A DNA stretch of 64,000 nt, from NCBI GenBank assembly GCA_934045075.1, contig OW203724.1, forward strand, positions 2,664,001 through 2,728,000. The letters are read 5' to 3'. Origin of the DNA: Yponomeuta sedellus (taxonomy: Eukaryota > Arthropoda > Insecta > Lepidoptera > Yponomeutidae). The notes beneath the pieces were generated by a model. That model was given only the letters and a program-made list of their open reading frames with translations. It did no database searches and had not been told where the DNA came from. The first letter of the stretch is position 1; every line of letters begins with the position of its first letter. This document shows, piece after piece, positions 56,411 through 64,000 of this stretch. Both the position numbers and the translations under genes were made by a program.

Positions 56411-57295
56411 TCAGTCTTTGTCACCCTCATCGCGCAGAATCTCAACTTGTTGCTCAGAATGTATTCTCATAGCAGGTTGGCCATTCTCACGACGCACCAG
56501 TACTCTTCCACGCGATATCCAACAATATTTGTAGTTCCCTGACTTAACCAATTCTCTTGCAGCTTTATGTAATTTCTTAGTATTCATAGTAAGTGCTTCC
56601 CCCACGTATATTGGGATTTTAATTTCATCGTACCCCAGATGCTCACTGTGTAACTTGATGTCATGTTCCTTTTTGTTGAATACTTTCACAGCTTTCAGAA
56701 TTTCGTCTTTGTTCTTCTCGTCAGTAAATTCCACTACAATTGGCGCGTTATCCCTGCCTTTCCTGAAAATTTGCTTTATTTTCTTGTTATTTTTGGGAAT
56801 TCCTACACTCACGCATAGTTTTTGAACAATTTCGTCTAAATTCTCATTTGCCGCTTTAGGCATATTTCTGATTTCTACAGTAGTTCTGAGCCCCAATCTT
56901 TGCAATTCATCGACTTGTTCTTCAAGTATATCATTTTTTTCTTGAACGTTGGCTTGACCTACAGTAAGGTTGTCTAATTTAGATTTCAGCTCCTTGTATT
57001 GTGTTATATTTGATTCAAGCAGCGCAGTCATGCTTGTTTGTGACTCAAAGATTTTTGCATTCTGAGCTTTTAAGTCATCGATTAGAACTTCATTCTTCTT
57101 ACTGAAGTCATCTTGCATAGATTTTATCATTGCTTTTAGTTCTTCAAAGCAGCCGCAATCTGGTTTTCTGCGTTTTCGTAAGTTGACATTGTGCGAAGAC
57201 ACATCCTCCACAGTTGACAAATCTGGATTTGATGTTGACGGACTTAACTTTGTAGGAGATCTCGCCATCATGATGACGCTTCTGATTTTTACCAT
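56411..57295 (-). CDS. Non-LTR retrotransposon ORF1 with coiled coil and FP25K-like domain
   Basis: An intact 294-codon frame. A basic start contains NLRKRRKPDCGC. A predicted coiled coil spans about residues 70-135 (ELKSKLDNLTVGQANVQEKN). The C-terminal half reads TTVEIRNMPKAANENLDEIV, VEFTDEKNKDEILKAVKVF and KLHKAARELVKSGNYKYCWI followed by SRGRVLVRRENGQPAMRIHS. This last block has the pattern of the FP25K-like domain known in many lepidopteran CR1/Jockey ORF1 proteins. Such proteins bind element RNA and form trimers. ATGs at codons 1 and about 9-10 are both possible starts. Intactness suggests recent activity. It lies in a menin intron, same strand as menin. Confidence 0.85.
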   Translation of the reverse strand: MVKIRSVIMMARSPTKLSPSTSNPDLSTVEDVSSHNVNLRKRRKPDCGCFEELKAMIKSMQDDFSKKNEVLIDDLKAQNAKIFESQTSMTALLESNITQYKELKSKLDNLTVGQANVQEKNDILEEQVDELQRLGLRTTVEIRNMPKAANENLDEIVQKLCVSVGIPKNNKKIKQIFRKGRDNAPIVVEFTDEKNKDEILKAVKVFNKKEHDIKLHSEHLGYDEIKIPIYVGEALTMNTKKLHKAARELVKSGNYKYCWISRGRVLVRRENGQPAMRIHSEQQVEILRDEGDKD

Positions 57296-57789
57296 ACACT
57301 ATGCAGTTTGCGATGTTTGCGATGAAGAGTCGGGGTCTCTTTTGGCAAGTTTGAGCCAAGTTTTTCGAATGTTAATTTCACTGGGTACACGAATCCACAA
57401 CTTCCCAGGGGTCTTTGTTGACGTGTTTTTTTTCATTCTCGAACAATGCAATAAAGATAATTGGTATATTTTGGATGTAAATTCGATGAAATCATGGTTG
57501 CGTTGTTGTTATTTCACTATGCTCAGAGATCACTTACAGAAAATTGAATGTCAAACTTTGTTTACAATTTTTTGGACTTCAAACCATAGACAAAAATAGC
57601 TGACCGCGTTTTTGGCTGTTTAGGAAAGTGAAGTTTTAAAATAAATTTTTATGTTGCTTTTAGGTGCTCAAAAAATATACTAAAATATTTTTTGGTCTAA
57701 TGGAAGAGTTATTTACCGTTTAAGACTTACTTGAAAAGAGAGTCAATTAGCGGATTCTACTTTCTTGTTTCTTTTGCCACACCCAAGTC

Positions 57790-58110
57790 TCGCTAGCATA
57801 ATTATATAAGTGTAAGGACCAGCACACCACTACGAATCTAGCTCTTTCGGAGATGTTTCGTCTGCACACAATGGAGTGCAAGACAATTTCCCACTTTTAC
57901 TCTTCTTTCTATATCACTTTCACACTTTCTATCCCTCGTAAACAGGCTCTCCAAACAGACAAATTCTTACTTGTTCTACTCATTCCCCTCTAATCGTAAT
58001 ATTGCAGTCAGTCATTTCATCATCTTTTTCAAAGACCAGTACTTTCGTCTCACTCACATTAATGTTCATACCTTTCCTTTTTAAATGCCTCAATTCTCAC
58101 ACCCTTGCGG
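57790..58110 (-). pseudogene. RTE-type reverse transcriptase fragment
   Basis: Minus strand: MNINVSETKVLVFEKDDEMT, then DCNITIRGE and VEQVRICLFGEPV. This is the region after the catalytic site in RTE elements (K.KVMVFER.E.T.C.I...E.VEQV..F.YLGS). Stops follow; the fragment is similar to 18850-19235. Confidence 0.65.
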
Positions 58111-58157
58111 ATGCTAAACCAGTCAGTTTACGCCCCATTAATTCTAACAATATATAT

Positions 58158-58683
58158 TATATATGTAATATATAAAGCTACAATGCGGTATACTGACTAA
58201 CACACTTATTGTTTTATCTTACGTTTTCTCGGCAATGGTAACATTTAGACGAACATGACGTATGAGAAAATATTTTTCAATATACAAAAGAGACAAACGA
58301 GCTGAGCTCCGCGAAGCGAGCACAGAAGGCTCTGCGCGATGAGGCCGAAGGCCGAGCTCCGTCCAGGCCGAGGCCGAAGGTTGAGACCATTCAGGTTACG
58401 GCGGACAAGTACCATCGCAAAGGCCACAAGGGACAAACTTGTGAAGCCCGATGCCGAGATCCGCGAAGCGGGCACAAGGAGCCCCGCCGCGGCGAGGCCT
58501 AAGGCCGAGCTCTGTATAGGCCGAGGCCGAAGTCTAAGACCGTTCAGGACACGGCACGCACATGCTCCAGTGCAAAAGCCAAAAGGGACAAACTTGCGAG
58601 GCCGGGGGCCGAGCTCCGCGGAGAGTGCAGCTCGGAGCGGCTGGGGGTTGGCGCGAGTAAGCGCCCAGGGGGCTCGCCCCTAG
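58158..58683 (+). mobile_element. Helitron with GC-rich minisatellite, second copy
   Basis: Starts near TATAAAGCTACAATGCGGTA. It ends GGGGGTTGGCGCGAGTAAGC then GCCCAGGGGGCTCGCCCCTAG (CTAG 58680-58683) followed by T. It carries about two and a half of the 153-bp GC-rich units (GAGGCCGAAGGCCGAGCTCC). It lacks the 430-bp AT-richer part of the copy at 36774-37985 and lies in the opposite orientation, in the menin intron. Confidence 0.65.
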
Positions 58684-59747
58684 TCTAAAAGCATATACTT
58701 ACATTTGCTAAGTAGGTATTTTATACAATTAACTACGCATCAAATGCACACTTAAAATCAGACTAAAACCTACACTCTTAGGTAAAAGTTGTCATTGACA
58801 CAAAGGATATCTAAAACTTAATGATTTTATCATTTCGGAGATACATTTCATTCCCGTGGAGTGTTGTCAATATCAGTATTAAAGTCCACGAATCCACTGA
58901 AATTATAACACTGAGATGATAAAATGGGGGTTAATTGTACATTAACTCCAAATTTAAACCAGTATCATAATATTAACAATGCTCAAACAAAACAGTACTT
59001 ACGACGAATTTAATACACAATTTTGAAATAAATTAAATGAATGTAAAACTAATTAATAATGATTATATTCTTTTTTTATGCACTAACCCGTGCTAAGGAC
59101 AAATTAAAAAAAAATTTAGGCGCTAAATAGGTTTTGTTAGTTAATAATGGCTACCGATACGAAAAAAACAAATTGTGCCCATGTCAATGAAATGATAAAC
59201 TAAATTTTTTGGCGCGAAACCACAAGACGTTGCGACCGGTGCAAACGCACCGCGAGCCGGACTCAACCGAAGTGAGTAAATTTGAGGGGGGCGCAGCAAT
59301 GCAATGTTGACGGAGCTATTTTACTAAAACTTACTGTCCACTAAAATGATAACTTTTTTCCGGACAAAAGTTGTCTGCCTGTCAAATGTATAAGGAGGAA
59401 GATTTCAGACAAACAAATGGTTTTCTTGATAGACTATACCTATTTAATTTGATGAAATGAAAATAGATTCAAATCCATATAATGAATCGTATTTTCAGGC
59501 TATGATTTTTATGAGCGGAATGGGTTCAGGACAGGTCACAGTGATGATAAAATGACACTTTGACAATTTTTTTTGGTGTAATATACGCAGTAACTCAATT
59601 TTTTTGCCAAGGTAGAGAAATACTTACTTTACTAAGCAAAAATTCCACCCACATTTGTACACATTTTTTAAATTCTACGGTAACTGGTTTCGACGGACAT
59701 CGACGGTTCTTTTATTCTTACTGATATTTGTATGCTGTTGACCAAAC
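58684..59747. other. Menin intron; SINE A tail at 59077-59139
   Basis: ATGCACTAACCCGTGCTAAG near 59080 and GGCGCTAAATAGGTTTTG are a family A tail and arm in minus sense. No other feature could be supported. Confidence 0.45.
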
Positions 59748-60300
59748 TCCTTTGGTAACACTGAGTATACTGGTAACACTGATAGCAGTTCCTAGATCAA
59801 CCAGTTTTCAGAAGCTACACTCCTTTAAACTCTTTATATGCGTAGACTAGCTCTGTCTAATATCACTTAAAAAAGAAAAGAAAATTTTATTACTCATTGT
59901 TTAAATACTTTAAATTAAGCGATAAGTTTTTGAAAGGTACTAATAAGTAGTATGCTGTTCGGAAATATGATTGTCTGGACGGAAAGCCCTAAAACAAAAA
60001 AGGGTCTGGCTGGCAAAATAAAACTTTTGTAGGTATATTTCTTATAAACTAATAACTTTTTTCTAAGAAAAGGAGGAAAATCTAAAGGTACTAATTTACC
60101 GCTTCACAGGGACATATACTACTGGTCTGAAAACCTTCTAACAACGGTCCTGCTGGCAAAACATGTAAGTTTTTTGGCTAACTGTTAAGGTACTATAATT
60201 TTACTTATACTATTCAGAAGGTACTAATTACTAGGTAAGTGAAACTTAAATCGTTAATCGAATCAGACGAAGGGTCCTGCTGGGTATACGGACACGGGTA
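59748..60300 (+). repeat. Repeat family U, uninterrupted copy
   Basis: Colinear (in inverse) with the two halves at 52433-52527 and 54575-55015, and thus an empty-site paralogue for the retroelement between them. The motif GGTCCTGCTGG or GGTCTGGCTGG followed by CAAAA recurs three times (about 60003, 60150, 60271), a short internal repeat. No coding. Confidence 0.7.
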
Positions 60301-60854
60301 GGTACTTTTACTTCACAACTGAGCATGATTGCGATTTATTCGCGATGTTTAAAGAACCTCTTTGCTCTTATGACCTCTTTCTGAAGGGTGATTGTCGAAA
60401 CAGAACCGTCACACTAGTGTCGCTGAAGCGAGTGTATTGTATGTAGTCGGCTCAAGGTGGCACCTAGAGAGATGGCGCCAACGTCGCACATCCATCGGTA
60501 ATTGGGATTACTAGTTCAAAAGTTTCATTACTGTAGATGCATGTTATTTTACTCATATTTGCATACATAAAAAATGCTGATCTGGCATCCCTGTCGCTAG
60601 CACATTCTAAAATGTTTATGATTGTAATATAATACGTAATTACATGTTAATACGCAGGTAATATATTGAGTATACTTTGACAAGAGTAGTCTGAGGTGGT
60701 CTTAAAAACTTAAGTAAAAGATTTTTAGATAAAGATTATTTTCTTCATACTTGGTTTTCGTTACAGACAATTGAATTAGAATGTTATTATGAACTTGATA
60801 CGCCACATTTCTCAAATTATAAAAAAAAAACATTTATATAAAATTTTTAACTTA
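60301..60854. other. Menin intron, nothing recognised
   Basis: No supported feature. Confidence 0.35.
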
Positions 60855-61165
60855 CATACATACATAACCTCACGCCTGTATCCCAGAGGGGTAGGCAGAG
60901 ACCAGGGACTGCCACTTGCCACGATCCTGACAGATCACCTTCGCTTCATCAATGTTCATAAGTCGTTGCATGCACGCACGCCGGTTCCGGGTACTTTTTA
61001 TCTTTCCCTTTGCTAATACATCCCCTATCTGGTCGATGTATGTCCGCCTGATACGACCCTTACCAACCCTTCCACTCACATTCGCAATATGTTTCGTCAA
61101 TCTTTCTTCCTTCATCCTCTCCACATGTCCAAACCAACGCAACATTCCTTTCTCAATTTTAACTT
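60855..61165 (-). pseudogene. RTE-type retrotransposon 3' end
   Basis: Minus strand: IEKGMLRWFGHVERMKEERL, GRVGKGRIRRTYIDQIGDVL and STRNRRACMQRLMNIDEAKV followed by VSAYPSG. This is the conserved last 100 residues of an RTE reverse transcriptase. Open but 5'-truncated. It ends 131 bases from the menin exon at 61297. Confidence 0.8.
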
Positions 61166-61296
61166 GTCTGAAATATAACACATTTTTAAAACTATACTCA
61201 TTATTTAAAAATAATTTATTAAACTATAGAATGTGCGAGGTAGAGGTGTGCCGGAGGGTAGAGCAGCCTATAGAAAAAGTTAAAACTGTTACTCAC

Positions 61297-61600
61297 TGCC
61301 TTATTACGTCACCAGCGCAGGCCCAAGCATGGAAAGCTTCCTTGTACATCTTTTCGCGGTGGTAGTATCCTCCTTGAAAAGTGTATGGATAGACATGCTT
61401 ATCCTCATAGTATGTGCGGGCGGACCTAATAGCTTGCATATACAGAGCCACACAGTCGGGACGTGGCGACCTGCCCGGGCTTAAGGCACTGTGCTCACTA
61501 TTTGCAAGAGCCTCTTTTCTATCATCCGGTGGGTACCGTCTCATGTAATCATCCAAGTCTCCCAAATTTCCAAGTGCCATAGGATATGCATCTAGATGAC
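61297..61600 (-). CDS. Men1: Menin, internal exon (YPMALGN block)
   Basis: Acceptor AATTTGCAG, donor GTGAGT. It encodes (G)HLDAYPMALGNLGDLDDYM, then an insertion of about 25 residues (RRYPPDDRKEALANSEHSAL region) relative to vertebrate menin. Then come YMQAIRSARTYYEDKHVYPY and the TPR-like helices with EAFHAWACAGDVIR. This matches YPMALGNLADLEEL and AKTYYRDEHIYPYMYLAGY of vertebrate menin, part of the TPR-containing palm that binds MLL and JunD. Phase fits both neighbours exactly. Confidence 0.95.
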
Positions 61601-61647
61601 CTGCAAATTAAATAGCATTTGAGCATTAACACACAAAATTGATAATT

Positions 61648-62148
61648 ATCACAATATTTACACTATTTTTATTTTTAATGCACTAACCCGTGCTAAGGAA
61701 CAAATTTAAAAACCTATTTAGAGGCTAAAAATTTCACCCATGCCGGGATTCGAACCCGCAACCTCTGGCTATCCGTACCAGCGCTCTACCAATTGAGCCA
61801 ATGGGCGACTCACGGCATCAGTGAAATTTCGAACCTCTTTACAATATTCTCTGTATTACATAAAAATAGTGTAATCATGTGGGTACAGTGATATCGTTCC
61901 GATGTTAAACCTAACTGCAAAGTAGGTAGTCGGGGCTGTAAGTAATGCAATTTGCTTAAGTCAGATGTCGCTGCCTGTACGTAATACAGAGAATATTGTA
62001 AAGAGGTTCGAAATTTCACTGATGCCGTGAGTCGCCCATTGGCTCAATTGGTAGAGCGCTGGTACGGATAGCCAGAGGTTGCGGGTTCGAATCCCGGCAT
62101 GGGTGAAATTTTTAGCCTCTAAATAGGTTTTTAAAAATCACAATATTT
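61648..62148 (-). mobile_element. Palindromic dimer of tRNA-SINE (family A)
   Basis: A 12-bp direct repeat ATCACAATATTT (61648-61659 and 62137-62148) flanks one 477-bp insertion made of two inverted family A units. The left unit is in minus sense: tail, arm, complete tRNA-like body and part of the head. It meets the head of the right, plus-sense unit (TAATCATGTGGGTACAGTGA), which ends in the arm without a tail. Since one duplication encloses both, they arrived together. The RNA would fold into a long hairpin with two tRNA-like modules. Copies at 1795, 17341 and 23665 have the same outer ends with shortened centres. Confidence 0.85.
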
Positions 62149-62149
62149 G

Positions 62150-63500
62150 CAAAGAGAAATTATAAATCTAATTTTTTCACCTCAATTTAGTGAATGTTGT
62201 GATCAAATGTGTAATAATGAGGATCATAAAGTAACGCTCAATAAAATGTATCAGAATATAGTAAAAATTGTGAGTGAGGTTGCAATCAACTGTTATAGTA
62301 AAATTATCAAAAGGAGGAAAAAACGCTATGTTGTTGGCTGGAATAGATACGTCCGAGAATCTCACGTGGAGGCTCGAGTTAGATTCCGAGACTGGGTGTG
62401 TAATGGAACATGTGGAACAATATATCAAGCCATGGCCGAGTCCCGGAAATTATTCAAGTCAAAATTAAAATAGTTTCAAAACCATGAAGATCAGATGAAA
62501 AAAGACATTCTAGTCACTAACCATGAAACAAAGAATTTCAGCAGTTTCTGGAAGCGTAATAAACAATTAAATGCTAGATCGAGTCTCCCAGTGAGTGTGG
62601 ATAGAGCTACAAACCATGTTGACATATCGTAACGGTTTAAAGACCACATTAAGGTAGAGCCCTCGCTTTGACCTGTGCTGCAGATGTTCTACACACTACA
62701 CACTAGCAGTCGATTGATTGCGGGAAAAACACGTTTTTCAGTTAATGATGTATCACAAGTAATTAGACACATGACAAAAGGCAAGACCCCTGGACATGAT
62801 GGGCTTCTCAATGCGGAGTAAGGCAGAATGGCTTGACATCACTTAAGCTGTTTTATTTGTACATGAATAAACTTGTAGTGGAGCTCAGCAGCACCAAGAT
62901 CGGGTGTTCTATTGATGGAAAACCTGTCAGTAACATAAGCTACGCAGATAGCACGGTGCCAATGACTTTGTTTTCTAAGTTATGTACATTTGTGAAATTA
63001 TAGTAGCAATACTACTCGCTGACGGTGAAGGAAAACATCGTAAGGAAACCCTAGTGTCTAAGGTGTTAGCGTATCTCAGCGCTTGCTACGTACAATGGCC
63101 CAATTATGAGGCTAAGTGCGGAAATCTCAGGTCTAACTAACTAACTAACTAGCACGGTGCCGCTGAGCCCCTCGATTGCAGCTCTCAGTAAATTGATTGG
63201 AACCTGTGTACGGTATGCAGTGGCCGAGGGACTCGGGTATAATGCGAAGAAAAGTGAACTTATGGTCTTCAAAGCCAGAGGCAGGACGATAAGTGATATC
63301 CAACCGATCACTCCCAGTGGAGTACTGTTTAAAAGAGTCACACAAATATCTGGGTAACTGGGTCGCCGACAATTTATCAGACAAAGTGGATGTAGATAGG
63401 AAATGGAGGGCGCCTGCGGTTAGATGCAATATGCTGACCCGCAGATTCTCAAGATGCACAAAAGAAGTCAAAATCACTGTGCAGTCTGTAGGCTAGCTAC
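62150..63500 (+). pseudogene. Non-LTR retrotransposon, broken by a SINE
   Basis: 62150-62470 encodes a pre-RT region (SEVAINCYSKIIKRRKKRYV, VGWNRYVRESHVEARVRFRD). 62720-62815 has SVNDVSQVIRHMTKGKTPGH then DGLLNAE, the RT start. 62925-62960 has NISYADST, the remains of the catalytic YADD. After the SINE (62961-63149), 63160-63480 continues PLSPSIAALSKLIGTCVRYA, YNAKKSELMVFKA and RCNMLTRRFSRCTKEVKI. Much of the palm is deleted and several frames are used, so it is dead. It lies in the menin intron on the opposite strand. Confidence 0.75.
62949..63161 (+). mobile_element. SINE family B with 12-bp duplication
   Basis: The direct repeat TAGCACGGTGCC (62949-62960 and 63150-63161) flanks a SINE running from AATGACTTTGTTTTCTAAGT to CTCAGGTCTAACTAACTAAC. 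A (CTAA)n tail of this kind is typical of lepidopteran SINEs. The insertion interrupts the reverse transcriptase catalytic region. The tRNA head is truncated. Confidence 0.85.
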
Positions 63501-63732
63501 ACGCAGAGATCGCTTAGCGCACTTCGCTTGTGCAGTCTGAGCACACTTAATGCACCTACATAGAAGCAAATAGTGCTCACAGACTGACAAACTATAGTGT
63601 ACATAGTAGAAAAAGTTTTGTTGTTTTTGTACTATCATAGGTTACATGTTGTGATATCATGCGCCTGAAATAAAGAAATAAATAAAATAAAACCAATTCC
63701 TAAAAATATGTTATTAATAAATTTCTACACAC

Positions 63733-63958
63733 CTTTGTCATATAATAGCCAAAGGAGTTTATGCTGCATCAAAGCTACTTCATGGACATAAACAGTGGGA
63801 GTGAGAGATGGGTTTATGGAGGAGGCCAGTGCAGCCACCTCCATCACACGGCTGCATATTACTGGTTTTCCAGATACATACAACCAAGAAGAAGCTGTGA
63901 CTCCTTCTCCAACAGATCGACCTCTTTTGTCCTCATTTCCTTTGCCGTGCCATGTCAC
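63733..63958 (-). CDS. Men1: Menin, internal exon (VTWHGKGNED block)
   Basis: Acceptor TTATCTTAACTCAG, donor GTGTGT. It encodes VTWHGKGNEDKRGRSVGEGV, SSWLYVSGKPVICSRVMEVA then INPSLTP and QHKLLWLLYDKG, nearly identical in pattern to vertebrate menin (VTWHGKGNEDRRG, SWLYLKG, KMEVAFMVCAINPS, LLWLLYD). This is part of the transglutaminase-like and palm region. The exon starts in phase 0 and ends one base into Gly, completed at 61600. Upstream exons, about the first 180 residues, lie beyond the window's right edge. Confidence 0.95.
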
Positions 63959-64000
63959 CTGAGTTAAGATAAACTTGCAAGTTAAAACATAAGTTAGTTT

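Noticed and set aside
57183..57599. 138-codon plus-strand ORF
   Set aside because: It is antisense to the start of the retroelement ORF1 and has no recognisable feature.
58245..58683. ORFs in the second GC-rich array
   Set aside because: Same artefact as at 36851-37476; the repeat is within a Helitron-like element.

Overview
The window is nuclear DNA from an insect, most likely a moth or butterfly. Genes are split by GT-AG introns and the DNA is AT-rich. The repeats look lepidopteran: Helitrons ending in CTAG, SINEs with a (CTAA)n or (GAT)n tail, RTE and Jockey/CR1-type non-LTR elements, and a retroelement ORF1 of the FP25K-like type. I see no operons, bacterial signals or CRISPR. All calls come from reading the sequence; no database search was run.

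Three host genes can be supported. (1) Plus strand, 19458-23427: a complete four-exon gene for a small secreted Gly/Trp-rich protein, probably cuticular, with a TATA box, an ATG-AAG first coding exon, a signal peptide and a 36-bp micro-exon. (2) Minus strand, 30246 to 25891: the 3' part of a BRCA1/BARD1-like RING-finger gene (three phase-compatible exons; the 5' exon with the first two zinc-binding cysteines was not found). (3) Minus strand, 63958 to 45894: the last four coding exons of menin (MEN1 homologue), spread over 18 kb; the N-terminal half lies beyond the right edge.

Most of the rest is transposon sequence, often nested. 1-19 kb: SINEs (one with a 5S rRNA-like head), hairpin MITEs, foldback repeats, broken non-LTR elements and a Helitron. 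20-23.3 kb: the Gly-rich gene, whose last intron holds a foldback element with a 54-bp perfect palindrome and a nested MITE. 25-30 kb: the RING gene, with SINEs in its introns. 30.8-40 kb: a cluster with two opposite copies of a THAP-domain P-superfamily DNA transposon, each with an 8-bp target duplication; a 27-bp footprint of the same family; a hAT element; tandem Helitrons, one carrying a 153-bp GC-rich tandem repeat; and a captured piece of the RING-gene exon. 40-45 kb: non-LTR, DDE-transposase and RTE fossils. 45.9-64 kb: menin, whose introns contain a minisatellite, a Penelope-like fragment, an RTE element, a three-level nest of retroelements, a second Helitron-minisatellite copy and a palindromic tRNA-SINE dimer with a 12-bp target duplication.

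The most unusual items are the P-superfamily family with its footprint, the palindromic tRNA-derived SINE family, the captured RING-gene exon and the Helitron with an internal minisatellite. The three host genes show no obvious functional link, though menin and BRCA1/BARD1-type proteins are both nuclear.
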